A stretch of 64,000 nt of DNA from Armigeres subalbatus (taxonomy: Eukaryota > Arthropoda > Insecta > Diptera > Culicidae): NCBI RefSeq assembly GCF_024139115.2, contig NC_085140.1, positions 45,788,180 through 45,852,179 of the forward strand, in the 5' to 3' direction. Positions 10,087 through 21,190 of the stretch are shown piece by piece. The notes under the pieces are model-generated. The model was not told the origin of the DNA, did not search any database, and saw nothing but the letters and a program-made list of their open reading frames with translations. The stretch's first letter is position 1. Each line of letters begins with the position of its first letter. Position numbers and translations under genes: made by a program.

Positions 10087-10115
10087 TAGGAAACCACTGC
10101 CACTGCGAATAAAAA

Positions 10116-10338
10116 TTCAAGACGAAAAACAATAAGTAATTTTGATAAATTTTTATTAGATGAAGAAAACGGTGTGCTCAAATATTACCTATTTGGGGGC
10201 AGGGAACATGAATGTTCATAAACGTGCAAAATGCAATTTCTTCTTCTTCAAAAACTTACTGTCTATCATCATATCTGAAGGATATCATTTCTGCATTATT
10301 TAATTTCACCAAGATTTGTAATTAATTGTTTGAGTTGG
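10116..10338. other. Short AT-rich spacer
   Basis: No gene or repeat boundary seen. Contains a small GAACATGAATGTTC palindrome near 10,204. Confidence 0.3.
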
Positions 10339-10930
10339 TCACAAAGACATTTTTCTGCGAGCCAATCTAAGCGTGACCGCGAAAGAGATTGGATTGGATA
10401 CTTTGGGAGGTTTGGGAGAGAGCCCCAACTCAATCGCGAATCGAAACAAAAGGGGAACCGCTGTTCTTAGTTGGAGTTGACTTTTCGCGGCTAGTGGACG
10501 TGTTTTGTATTTCGCGGGTAGTGCAGCAAACCTACAGCGTGTGGAACCTGCTACGTCATTAGGTACCGAGAGTGTGTGAAGTGTCCAGTTGGAGACATTT
10601 TTCCCACAGTCAACTGCGCTCCAGGCCTGAGAAGAATGTAGTTCTTCCAGCTGCTGGTTGGGCTGGTTGCTGATGCATGTGGTGGAAAGATCGTTGGTCG
10701 ATTTGCGCTTCTGGTTACGCGATTTTTCGTCTTTCGACCCGCACGATTTTCGGGCCATTAGGTACCTAGTTCGTGTTGCTGGTTGCGGGAAGATTATCTT
10801 GCAAAATCAGATTGTACTTCTGCATGGAATTGGTGTGTACGATAACAATCGAAAAAGAAGGTGAAATCACCAAGTGGCGAGTGCTACTGCGGAGCTGGAA
10901 TAACACTGGTCTACGAAGTGTGGAAAAATC
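10339..10930. other. Unique-looking, balanced-composition block; possible promoter or 5' exon
   Basis: This stretch is less AT-rich than its surroundings and shows no repeat ends. A 139-codon minus-strand ORF (10339-10758, starting MARKSCGSKDEKSRNQ) and a 68-codon plus-strand ORF overlap here. Neither resembles a family I know, and the minus ORF is basic and low in conserved features. It lies about 1.6-2.2 kb upstream of the myosin V start codon, and an AAG|gtgaaa donor-like site occurs near 10,858-10,864. A non-coding 5' exon or regulatory region of the myosin gene is possible but unproven. Confidence 0.3.
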
Positions 10931-11338
10931 GTGAACTTCAATATTGCCGTTTTCAAAACCAGGTTTTGTGTTGATTCCTTAAAATAATTATTTCGGGTTT
11001 CCGAGATATTTACCTAAAAAAGATCAACAAAGCGCAAACAATCTACTATTACTGAAGAATGATAGACAAATACAAAACTATTTTTATTTAGATACCTTCC
11101 TTAATCTGACTAAAAGTTCTATACTTCTTGCTAACATAGTATCAATAAATATAAAATATATTAATTTATCGATCATTCAAATATTCATTATCCGGTCAAT
11201 TCCCCCATAACTACGCTGCCTTTTTAGTTGACGAGAAGAATTCTGAATTTGACGCTGTTTTCTGTTTGTTCCATGTCCATAGTCCGATCTAATACTTTCC
11301 ACAGCTCTAGGTCTAGCTACCATTTTTGCATTTGCATA

Positions 11339-11915
11339 TCATGTTATGTCCCCTGATGTATTGCTTAATAGCGGGCCGGGGGATACAGACAGGCGAGTTA
11401 ACCTCCTCAGGTGTCTTTTCAAATTTCCATTTACCAATGTTATGTACCGTTTTCCGTCATAAGATTTGAGAAAGGCGAAGACCAGTAGTGCGATCTCGTA
11501 GTTATTGCAACAATCCATCTTGTCGATTTTGTCGTAGATGGAAAACATAACACATTCCGTTCACTTCTCCGGTGGAACCTCCCTCTCTATAATCTTAAAT
11601 ATAACCCAGTCAGTGCAGCGTTTTATCAATGCCCCACCATCGGGTTGTTTGACAGCTGACCTTAAAATATCCTGGATTTTGTACAGATCTAGGGACGGAG
11701 ATCGTTTGTCCTGTGCTCTGCCCGACTGTCTGACTCACCACATTTGCTCGAGAGAAAAATTCCGTCGCTTCACATGGTGGCGTATGGTAAGTTGCTTGTG
11801 CATGAGCAATTTGACTCCTCATAAAACTTGCACGCCTCCAATTAGGTATAATACAGCTGCTTCATCATTTTTGAACTTTATCATATGTTGGCACTTTTTT
11901 CATCGGAAAAACTAG
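11339..11915 (-). pseudogene. Degenerate RTE-like reverse transcriptase fragment
   Basis: Minus-strand frames include YDKIDKMDCCNNYEIALL, which lines up with the RTE motif 'YKKGDKLDCSNYRAITLL' read from the intact element at 21.5-24.5 kb. Upstream, frames read like RSAVKQPDGGALIKRCTDW, matching its 'KHGGEALAKALHW' region. Stops and frameshifts interrupt it throughout. No TSD found. Confidence 0.6.
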
Positions 11916-12259
11916 TCAATAGTTTCAATATTTGCTTCTAACACAATTGTACGACTTTCAATTTTGTAAACACATTGTAGTACAACAAGTATCTCGAAAA
12001 CTTCAGTAAATTATTATGTATTCATTAGGAATCAATACAAAACTTGATTTCAAACGTGCTTAACATTCAACCTTACTGAATTCAAAAATGTTGTGAACTA
12101 GTGTAATTATTGTTCTTGGTCTTATTGTTCTTACAAGCGAATGTGAAGAAAGGGGAGCATTGCTGGTGTGTGTTACCTACGTTGGTACCTTGCTGTGAAA
12201 GGAGTCACCAATTAAATAGTTGAAATAGTGATTTTATGTAACTTTATGTATCTTCAGTA
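11916..12259. other. Upstream region of the myosin V gene
   Basis: AT-rich, without ORFs or repeat ends. Core promoter elements may lie toward its right end, but I cannot identify a convincing TATA box or initiator. Confidence 0.3.
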
Positions 12260-12532
12260 ATAAAAAGAAATCAATTTGAATAATTTGAAATGTGGCGAAA
12301 ATTGGGTTTCTGCATGGGAAATTAGTGCATGCCGTGAACAAAACCATACCGACTCTCGTCTACCTTTCGTCGCTGGTTCCCTCGAGTTTCTTCTTTTTGG
12401 GGCCATCGCGCGCCCGAAAAGTAGGAAAGTTTCACCTATTAGCGGAATTTCGGAAGCGGGAGAAGCGGCAGCAGAGAAAGAGCTGAATCGAGGCAGCATA
12501 CAAGTGAAGGCGAGGAACAACACCGCAAAAAC
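12260..12532 (+). promoter_or_regulatory. Probable 5' UTR / promoter-proximal region of myosin V
   Basis: Directly upstream of the assigned start codon. The sequence is richer in G+C and purine-rich from about 12,340 (GCGGGAGAAGCGGCAGCAG) and shows no repeat ends. The context of the start (GCAAAAACATG) is A-rich, as is usual for insect start codons. The transcription start is not determined, and an extra upstream non-coding exon is possible. Confidence 0.5.
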
Positions 12533-12559
12533 ATGTCATCAACGGAGCTTTACGTGAAG
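12533..12559 (+). CDS. didum: Myosin V coding exon 1 (start codon, 9 residues)
   Basis: ATG at 12533 followed by codons for SSTELYVK and a consensus donor (AAG|gtaagt). Residues ELYVK match the very short N-terminal exon typical of class V myosins, and the next exon starts with DARVWIP in the same phase (0). The exon is only 27 coding nt and would be missed by ORF scanning. The choice of start rests on this family pattern, on phase, and on the strong donor. Confidence 0.88.
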
Positions 12560-14673
12560 GTAAGTGTATATACGTGGAACCTTCTTACGATAAGTCTGTT
12601 TCGTCACTTGCTTTGCTGCGTGGCGCGGTTTGGGGACTACACTGTATCGAAGGTATAACGAAGAATGTGCAAGATAGAAGTGCTTCAAAGGCGGTTTATA
12701 AGTTGAAGCCAACATAGCGTACGGAAATTGAATGCTTTGTGTATGCATATTTTGCTATGTGCGATATTATTAACCCTTGCATATATTTGTACGGATTCTC
12801 ACTATAATCGTGACCTATTTCAATTATCGATATTTTTCCGTCAATCGATCCCTAAAAATGTGAAGTTAGAATTGGTGATAATTGAAAGCTCCTATATAGG
12901 TATCTGACTGAACAGGTCAGATAAACCGGAAATATTTTTCGCAATTTACTTGGTTTGTTTTGTAGTTGTATCTACAATCTTTCTACCACGTCCACGTTCA
13001 CCAAGTCTCAGCAGAATGCAAAGTAATGGAGCAAAAGGAAACAAAATAGAAACCACATGGACTATGGAAAGCCCGAAAGGTTCGCACGCGGGGTACGGCG
13101 AAGAGCAAAGGTGAAACTCCTATACCTCGAAAGGGTTTCGATTACCAATTTAGCTCTCGTCCGACGTCTTCCATGGTTCATTCCCAACAGGTCGCGTATT
13201 TGAGCGGCAAAGTTGAATTTGGCTGGCCGGTCGATTCCGATCGACTGTTGTTTACTGCTTCTTGAAGCTTGTCGGATTGCTTATTTGTTTGTTTGTCAGT
13301 CGAAACGAAAGGAGCAGCAGCCAGCAAAAAGAAAAGCCTTCGTCAACGTCCGCGAGCCATGCTGATTGCCCTGCTAATGGCTTCGAACTTTCGATTCGGT
13401 CATCGTCTTACTTAGATCGATTCATCGATAGCGTGTTGCTGCATATTTACCGTATCTGTCGGTGGCGGTTTGCACAACTATAAGATTTTCCATGTTTGAT
13501 CTGCTACTAGATTAGTAAGTGATTTTTTGTCTACTGTATTTAGCGGGAAAATAGTGGATTTGTTGAATTTGTATAACCAGTAGAGCTCAATGGACGGATT
13601 TTATAAGGCAAACAAAAAAATGTTTTTATTTTGCAAAGATAAAATATGTAATCCTTCTGAATTTGTTGTAAAACAAAGTTTGGAGTTGTTACGATTACGC
13701 TGATTTGGCGTGGATTTATACAACAATGTTAAGGATCTGCTCGAATTTTACGCTACATTAGTGTTAGGTGAAAATTTAAAAAATAAAATGCTAGATCTAA
13801 GGACGCCTATAATTGACTTTGCTCGTCAACAATTTTCATTTGCTTAATCTATTCTTCAATCTATTTGGGGTCAAGTTTCTCAAAGAACTTATGTTTGTCG
13901 GCGCCTGTACTGCCCATGATCGTATTTTTGTTCATTTTGTAAAAAGCCTGTGAATCTCTAAGAAAGCTTAATTTATTGCATCTAGTCCCACAACAGTAAA
14001 ATAGGGTTTATTATCTTTCTTATTTGTGGTAAGCTGGAAATGATTGAGTTTGTGGGGAGGATTGACATACGATTTACAAAATCAACCAAAATGCAAATGT
14101 TACATTTATGCGATCATGGACAGCGTAACTATTATTAAAAATTAAAAACAAAAAATCGTAAAAGTACTGTTTTTCAAGATTAGCCTAACTGAAAGTCTCC
14201 TAAATAAAGACACAAAAAAAAAAGATTAGCCTAACATTCGCTCAATTTTGAACAATCCTTAGGGCCCGTTTCACACGTGCAGCACTTTTTCGCTTTCGTT
14301 TTCAATTCAAATAATTCTAAGGCTTTAAAAATGATGGGAAAGTTGCCCATAAATAAATCAAAGACTCGACTGAGACAATGAAATGAGACAACATTCATTC
14401 ATGACGAAAGGTTAATTCATATTTAATGTAATATCTATCTATTGCGAGAAAAGAAAAAAATTCTAATTTTGCGGAGCAAAGAAGAAGAAGCAGACTGAGT
14501 CTGAGTGTCGGAAACTTCAAAATGGCATGCACTGTACGAAAAGTGTTGATATTTCTTGATATTAAGAATATTCGAGAAATCTAAAATGTTTCTAAATCAC
14601 ATAAATATATGATAAAATGCCTTCAAAGTATCATAAAACTTGTTTAATAAATATAGCGGCATGTAACACTCGT
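12560..14673. other. Start of intron 1, mostly unique sequence
   Basis: About 2.1 kb with few repeat signs. From about 13,060 to 13,490 the DNA is GC-richer and contains mixed words such as GGCCGGTCGATTCCGATCGA, unlike the AT-rich surroundings. A 73-codon plus-strand ORF there (13262-13483, starting at TTG) has no recognisable domain. This is the most plausible place for intronic regulatory DNA, but that is inference only. Confidence 0.35.
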
Positions 14674-14854
14674 TTAACCCTTATGCGGCCAACAAAAATA
14701 CACACGTGGATGGCCAACAGGGTACCCGTGTTCCCATAAATTGATATTCTCATAACTTCAACAATTTTCAACCGATTTGTATAATTTTGACAGTTTTGGA
14801 AACAGAAACTCATATACTTTTTGCCCATTGTCAAGGTTTACAGCCTATGCCCAT

Positions 14855-15975
14855 GGTTATCCAAGAAATCTTTGAAGTAAGGCTTAAGAGTCTACACGCG
14901 TAACCAAAGGCCATTCAACCAGTTTCAAATATTCGACAAGCTCTTTGCGCTTCTTAGAATTGAAGGTGTACACAGTATATGCTTCGGGTAATGCAAAAAT
15001 CCCTGAAATGAGGTTTTAGTCATCCGAGAAATCTCTGGAGTAAAGACTAAAGATCTACTCGCATAACCAAAGGTCTATTATGCAAATTCAAATACGGTAC
15101 ATGCTCTTTGTGGTACTTAGCATAGAATGCGTTCACAGTATATGCACCGAGTCATCCAAGAAATCTCTGGAGTAAGGCCTTAAGGTCTACACCCGTAACC
15201 ATGGGTCTATGGACTTGTCTCAAAAGTGGTACATGCTCTTTGCGCATCTTGAAATCAAATGTGATCACTACATATGTTCTGCGCTATCGAAGAAATCTCT
15301 CGGATAATTCCTCTGGCGCCTTCATTGCATATGTTCATGGTCATCCAAGAAAACCCTGGAAAAGGCCTTCAGGTCTACACGCGTAACCAGAGATCTTTTA
15401 GATTGTTTCAAAAGTGGTGCATGCCCTTTGTGGTACATAGAAAAGAGCGCTTTCATTGCATATGTTGATGGTCATCCAAGAAAATCTTGGAAAAGGCCTT
15501 AAGATCTACACGCGTAACCAGAGATCTTTTAGATTGTTTCAAAAATGGCACATGTCCTTTGTGGTACATAGAATAGAACGCCTTTATTGCATAGGTTCAT
15601 GGTCATATAAGAAAACCCTGGAAAAGGCCTTAAGATCTACACGCGTAACCAAAGATCTTTCAGATTTTTTCAAAAGTGTTACATGCCCTTTGTGGTAAAT
15701 AGAATAGAACGCCTTTATTGCATATGTTCATGGTCATCCAAGAAAACCCTGGAAAAGGACTTAAGATCTACACGCGTAACCAAAGATCTTTCAGATTTTT
15801 TCAAAAGTGTTACATGCCCTTTGTGGTACATATAATAGAATACGTCTATTGCATATGTTTATGGTCTTCCAAGCAAATGGTAGAATAGGCCTCAGGATCT
15901 TCACACGTAACCAGATATCTTTCGGATTGTTTCAAAAGTGGCATATGCTCTTTGTGGTACATAGAATATACGGAG
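14855..15975 (+). repeat. Tandem array of about 131-bp units (about 8 copies)
   Basis: The phrase GGTCATCCAAGAAAACCCTG recurs near 15,341, 15,471, 15,602, 15,732 and 15,863, with more diverged copies at 14,855, 15,019 and 15,149. Each unit also contains TCTACACGCGTAACCA and CCCTTTGTGGTACATAGAA. Apparent ORFs through it (for example 15456-15698) are repeats of the unit, not genes. Confidence 0.9.
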
Positions 15976-15989
15976 TGGAAATTAATTAC

Positions 15990-18300
15990 TTTGTCTGAAA
16001 CTCGATTATGCATATGCACAACATGTGATAGATTAAGCTCGGAAAAGGTATTGGAGGAAAACCACTACCTTCCGTCCCTCCCAGTTGTTCTTCAATAACT
16101 GCATCCGTTACGGAGGTTGATCTACCGACCTTGACTCTATGAAGTTCGTAGACTACCTGGAGCCCACGACAACAACAAGAACTACTTGGAATACAAACAT
16201 ATACCAAGAAAGGGTCACGCTACTTGTTTATTCTTCGATAACTGCCTCCATTACGGAGATTGATCCGAAGATCTAGACTGTATGGAGTTCGTAGACTACC
16301 TGGGACTCACGACAACAACAAGAGCTACATGGAATACAAACATATACCAAGAAGGGGTCACACAACTTGTTTATTATTCAATAACTGCCTCCATTACGGA
16401 GGTTGATCCACAGGCCTTGAATCTATGGAGTTCATAGACTACCTGGAGACCACGGCAACAAGAACTACTTGGAATACAAACATATACCAAGAAGGGGTCA
16501 CAAAACTTTTTTATTCAATAACTGCCTCAATTACGAAGATTGATCCACAGACCTTGACTCTATGGAGTTCGTAGACTACCTGGAACCAATGACAACAAGA
16601 ACTACTTAAAATACAAACAAATATCATGAAGGCGTCACACAACTTGTTTATTCTTCAATAACTGCCCATACCTTAACTCTATGGAGTTTATAGACTACCT
16701 GGAGTCCTCGACAACAACAAGAACTACTTGGAATACACACATATACCAAGAAGGGGTCACGCAACTTGTTTATTCTTCGATAACTGCCTCCATTACGGAG
16801 ATAGATTCGAAGATCTTGACTGTATGGAGTTCGTAGACTACCTGGAACTCACGACAACAACAAGAACTACATGAAATACAAACATATACCAAGAAGGGGT
16901 CACACAACTTGTTTATTCTTCAATAACTGCCTCCATTACGGAGGTTGATCCACCGACCCTGAATCTATGGAGTTCGTAGACTACCTGGAGCCAACGACAA
17001 CAACAAGAACTACTTGGAATACAAACATATATCAAGAAGGGGTCACCAATCTTGTTTATTCTTCAAACGCTTCCTCCGTTACCGAGGTCGATCCCCAGAC
17101 CTTGACTCTATGGAGTTCGTAGACTACCTGGAGTCCTCGACAACAACAAGAACTACTTAGAATACACACATATACCAAGAAGGGGTGACGCAACCCTTTT
17201 ATTCTTCGATAACTGCCTCCATTACGGAGATTGATCCGAAGATCTTGACTGTATGAAGTTTGTAGACTACCTGGAACTCACGACAACAACATGAACTACA
17301 TGAAATACAAACATATATCAAGAAGGGATCACGCAATTTGTTTATTCTTCGATAAACGCCTCCATTACGGAGATTGATCCGAAGACCTTGACTGTATGGA
17401 GTTCGTAGACTACCTGGAACTCACGACAACAAGAACTACATGAAAAACAAACATATGCCAAAAAGGGGTCACAAAACATGTTTATTCTTCAATAACTGCC
17501 TCCATTACGGAGGTTGATCCACCGACCTTGAATCTATGCAGTTCGTAGACTACCTAGAGCCCACGACAACAACCAGAACTACTTGGAATCCAAACATATG
17601 CCAAGAAGGGGTCACACAACTTGTTTATTCTCCGTTAACTGCCTCCATTACGGAGATTGATTCGACTGTGTGGAGTTCGTAGACTACCTGGAACTCACGA
17701 CAACAACAGGAACTACTTGGAATTCAAACATATACCAAGAAGGGGTCATGCAACTTGTTTATTCTCCGATAACTGCCTCCATCACGGAGATTGATCCGAA
17801 GACCTTGACTGTATGGAGTTCGTAGACTACCTGGAACTCACGACAACAACAAGAACTACATTAAAAACAGATATATATCAAGAAGGGGTCACACAACTTG
17901 TTTATTCTTCATTAACTGCCTCCATTACGGAGGTTGATCCACAGATCTTGAATTTATGGAGTTTGTAGACTACCTGGAACCAATGACAACAACAAGAATT
18001 ACTTGGAATACAAACAAATACCAAGAAGGGGTCGCACAACTTGTTTATTCTTCAATAACTGCCTCCATTACTGAGGTTGATCCACAGAACTTGACTCTAT
18101 GGAGTTCGTAGACTACCTAGAGCCCACGATAACAACAAGAACTACTTAGAATACAAACATATACCAAGAAGGGGTCACGCAACTTGTTTATTCTCCGTTA
18201 ACTGCCTCCATTACGGAGATTGATCCGAAGACCTTGACTGCATGGAGTTCGTAGACCACCTGGAATCAATGACAGCAACAAGAACTACTTGGAATGCAAA
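15990..18300 (+). repeat. Tandem array of about 143-bp units (about 16 copies)
   Basis: The word GTTCGTAGACTACCTGGA recurs at about 140-145-bp steps (near 16,146, 16,290, 16,434, 16,571, 16,690, 16,833, 16,976, 17,119, 17,262, 17,405, 17,542, 17,669, 17,822, 17,966, 18,108 and 18,251). Each unit also has ACATATACCAAGAAGGGGTC, TAACTGCCTCCATTACGGAG and CAACAACAAGAACTACTTGG. Alternate units fall into two sub-types (CCACAGACCTTG versus CCGAAGACCTTGACTG), suggesting higher-order repeats. Confidence 0.9.
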
Positions 18301-18304
18301 TGAT

Positions 18305-18615
18305 CCGGAACTTATACTGTGAAAGCATTATATGCTAAGCACCATAAAGAGCATGTACCGTTTTTGAATTTACACGATAGACCTTTGGTTACGTTAGCAG
18401 CCCATAAGATCTTATTCCAGGGATTTTTTGGATGACTTAGGCCTTACTCCAGGGGTTTTTGGAGACCCAGAATATATACTGTGAACACCGACTATTCTAA
18501 GAAGTGCAATGAGCATGTATTATATTTGAAACTGGTTGATAGTCCTTCGGTTACGTGTGTAGACTCTTAAGCCTTACTTCAAAAATTTCTTGGATAACCA
18601 TGGACAAAAGCTGTA
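18305..18615 (-). repeat. Inverted partial copies of the 131-bp unit
   Basis: About two and a half units matching the 14,855-15,975 array in reverse: GGTTACGTGTGTAGACTCTT and TTTCTTGGATAACCATGG are inverses of array words. They sit between the 143-bp array and the right arm, so the whole element has mirror symmetry outside the 143-bp array. Confidence 0.8.
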
Positions 18616-19189
18616 AACCTTGACAATGGGCAAAAAGTATATGAGTTTCTGTTTCCAAAACTGTCAAAATTATCTAAATCGGTTGAAAATTGTTAAAGTT
18701 ATGAAAATATCAATTTATGGGAACACGGGTACCCTGTCGGCCATCCACGTGGTAAAAAAATCAGATGCCCCTCCCCACGTCCCCCCTCACTGTATCAACG
18801 TGATTTTCTCACAGATGCTACATTTTATGGAGTTCTTAGATGTCACCGAGTTTCAGCTTTCAGCTATAAAAATTCATTGAAATATCACCACGTGAATTTG
18901 AAAAAGGAACACGGGTACCCCGTCGGCCGCATAAGGGTTAAAGTTGCATATTCCTGTTGATTTTAATAATCAACATTCACACCGAAAAAATAAACCAATT
19001 TTTTTTACCGTGCAACAAGTGATTTGACGTTTGCGGAACAGCTTTCCGACAGTCGACCGTCGGACTCCGGTTCGAATTTTTCAATCTTCTCGCAATACAT
19101 GGGGCATTGAATAGCATGCATAAGACTGTTGAGCATTCAAGACACAAGTGAACCGTTTGTTTGAGAAACTCCATATGTAACATTTTTGA

Positions 19190-19545
19190 CCAAAATGAGA
19201 TGACACCTTCTAGCGCAATGTTGAACAACATGAGCATGAGCATTATGACCGCACAATTCGTAGTTGCTACTCCGTTGTTGACTAGAACTTGCGAAATTGT
19301 ATAGAAAACACAATGAATGGGGCATGTGATTGGCTACCCAGTACACGTTTCGGGAGCTCAAATACCGCCGACCCTTACGGTCATATAGAAAGGGAAACAT
19401 TGTTAGTCCGGTTGTCGTTGCTACTAGAGACCCAGTATACCTTTGCATCTCCACGATTGTCTTGGGATAGGATATCGTTTCAGTTACAAAGGATAATTCA
19501 TCTGGATTCACTTCGGTAAACGATGCGATCTATGGAATGGGATAA
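19190..19545 (-). repeat. LINE/SINE 3'-region repeat, inverted copy of 6005-6345
   Basis: Reading the minus strand, the ATAGATCGCATC...GTGAATCCAGAT start and ACTATCGTGGAGATGCA-type core match the 3' part of the retroposon at 5547-6355, ending likewise in an (ATGCTC)-like tail (CATGAGCATGAGCAT on plus). Next to it at about 19,200-19,230, minus-strand frames read LFNIALEGVI, an RTE reverse-transcriptase motif, so this may be the mixed remains of an RTE-type LINE. Confidence 0.6.
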
Positions 19546-19900
19546 ATCACTAATTTGCTGTCTCGCAACAAGAAAAAAAAGCTGGCTCGAGAAGCCGAGA
19601 TTAATCTGGGCAAGCACGGAGTCGAATAATGTAGCACGGGCCAGTTTCGCTGTTAATGAGATTTTGACAATACGGATCACAGAGGAATTAGCAGCTTTGA
19701 TCCCAATGAAGGGAAAGCTGTTAAAACCTGCATCAAAAAGCTTAAACTCTTCTTTGAAAACTTAAGGCCTAACAACTGTTGTATAATGATGGAGCTCCGG
19801 CAATGGCGGGAAAGAACATTGGCGCTGTGACACTTAAAAATTAAAGCAATTTGTTCATTTGTGATGTTTCTCTGCAGTTTGCATTTTTCACTAAGAAATA
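19546..19900. other. Spacer, no gene assigned
   Basis: Opposing 60-80-codon ORFs overlap here without family resemblance. The balanced composition may reflect an unrecognised repeat. Confidence 0.3.
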
Positions 19901-20120
19901 TAGGGAAACGGTTCGCCACTTCATCTCATAGCTCCTATTTCAATCCCATCAAAAACAAAGCAATGGAAAGGAATTTGGTTTGTTTATTATTTTTGTGATT
20001 TTTTTCAGCAGTGAGCACGCATGTTGACAAAAAGAAGCGACGAATTTAGTGCCGTATTTCTTTGTTTAGCGATGAGATGGATATATGTACTGTGAGATTG
20101 AGATCGGAGTAGTTACCCTA
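19901..20120 (+). mobile_element. 220-bp TA-type MITE, copy 1 (termini TAGGG)
   Basis: Begins TAGGGAAACGGTTCGCCACT and ends GTTACCCTA. The whole unit is repeated at 20295-20514 with the same internal sequence (for example AGCAGTGAGCACGCATGTTG), separated by about 175 bp. Inverted TAGGG/CCCTA ends bounded by TA suggest a small DNA transposon rather than a simple duplication. Confidence 0.7.
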
Positions 20121-20294
20121 TATGTGCAAAAGCCTATTTGCAGAACACAGTTCCTCAACACCGTTTACTGATGTAAATAATGCACCTGGAATGTTTCAAA
20201 TGGAGATAATTGACCTCAAATGCAACAACGAGCTCAAATCTAAATTTCAGAAAGACACATCTCTTGTAAGATATTTTCTTTCTTCAGAAGTATA

Positions 20295-20514
20295 TAGGGG
20301 AACGGTTCGCCACTTCATCTCATAGCTCCTATTTCCATCCCATCAAAAACAAAGCAATGGAAAGGAATTTTCTTTGTTTATTATTTTTGTGATTTTTTTC
20401 AGCAGTGAGCACGCATGTTGACAAAAAGAAGCGACGAATTTGGTGCCGTATTTCTTTGTTTAGCGATGAGATGGATATATGTACAGTGAGATGGAGATCG
20501 GAACATTTCCCCTA
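20295..20514 (+). mobile_element. 220-bp TA-type MITE, copy 2
   Basis: Begins TAGGGGAACGGTTCGCCACT and ends AACATTTCCCCTA. Differs from copy 1 at scattered positions only. Same orientation as copy 1. Confidence 0.7.
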
Positions 20515-20940
20515 TCTGTGTGAATAACTCTTATCAAGAATGAAAATAATTAAAATTAATTGTTGATCTTCATTATCTGCTAGCAAAATTCGATCACCGA
20601 TTCTGCAATCAATATGCGGCGAGCATTGGAAAGAAGTCAACAATTCCATGTCCTGTTAAAAAAGAAAAAGAAAATAAGCACATACAAAAATATTGTTCAA
20701 ACTCAATAATATCGTGTTTGGTTTTCCTAAAAAAAAAATGTTAGCTATTTTACTTTGGTTATTTTGAAAATGCTTAAAACATATGTAGTATGTACCGAAT
20801 ATTTCCTGGTCCGCCAACATGTGGTCAATCTGAAAATTGGCCCATGGCTTGAAAAGGTTGATCAGGCCTGTCGTAAATGTATACATAGATGATAGGCGAG
20901 AGATTATTTCATTCTTTTTTTAATTCAAACCCTGAGTATG
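20515..20940. other. AT-rich spacer
   Basis: No gene, no clear repeat boundary. Confidence 0.3.
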
Positions 20941-20984
20941 GATTGGAAGTGCCTCGACTACGCGTCCGATTTGGGAATCTCGGG

Positions 20985-21190
20985 CTTATTTAGTAGCCGC
21001 TAAGTTGCGAAGGCTGACGGAGGTTCCTCGTAGCTTAGTTGGGGAAAAGCACCAGTCCAACGCACTGAGGGTCGTGTGTTCGAGTCCCTTTGAAGGAAAG
21101 CGGTAACCCTCAATACACTTTTCAAATCAAAATCTTCCACATAATGTAAATGGATACATGTACTTATTTTGGACAAGTCTGAGCTTCATC
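20985..21190 (+). mobile_element. tRNA-derived SINE-like sequence
   Basis: Contains an A-box-like GTAGCTTAGTTGG (about 21,031) and a B-box-like GTTCGAGTCCC (about 21,089) at tRNA-like spacing, but the T-stem and acceptor stem do not pair, so it is not a functional tRNA. It continues into an AT-rich body as SINEs do. TSDs not found. Confidence 0.5.

Larger units (their letters stand above)
9305..10115 (+). repeat. Foldback repeat FB1, copy 4, split by a palindromic MITE
   Basis: Left part (CTGCTTTGAGCGTGCTTA and following) matches the start of FB1, with extra sequence inserted near 9366-9580 that itself has inverted ends (ATTTTGGACATCTGAATATA on the left; its inverse on the right). The end of FB1 (CACTGCCACTGCGAAT) resumes after 10,088. 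The interruption at 9702-10086 sits at a TA. Confidence 0.55.
14678..18937. mobile_element. 4.26-kb satellite-bearing TTAA element (piggyBac-like termini)
   Basis: The left end reads CCCTTATGCGGCC at 14678 and the right end is its exact inverse, GGCCGCATAAGGG, ending at 18937. TTAA lies immediately outside each (14674-14677 and 18938-18941). TTAA target duplication with CCC...GGG termini is the signature of piggyBac-superfamily transposons. Inverted arms of about 180 bp (14,690-14,870 and 18,600-18,790) carry matching GGTACCCGTGTTCCCATAAA and GGGAACACGGGTACCCTGTC segments. The right arm repeats the terminal motif twice (18,719 and 18,907). No transposase is present; the interior is two tandem arrays. 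Non-autonomous mobilisation is inferred. Confidence 0.8.

Noticed and set aside
9586..10181. Two ORFs on opposite strands with almost the same protein (YRRIQVKIRRRHTT...)
   Set aside because: They are the two arms of a palindromic MITE, so identical ORFs on both strands are expected and are not genes.
15201..15998. Several ORFs of 60-80 codons in a row on the plus strand (RNQRSFRLFQKWH repeated)
   Set aside because: They follow the 131-bp tandem repeat; a period not divisible by three and repeat of the same peptide in different frames show they are array artefacts.
14674..18941. CRISPR-like array reading of the regularly spaced repeats
   Set aside because: Units are 131-143 bp tandem repeats without unique spacers, in a eukaryotic intron.
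21031..21105. Possible tRNA gene
   Set aside because: A-box and B-box words are present but acceptor and T stems do not pair, so a SINE or tRNA pseudogene is more likely.
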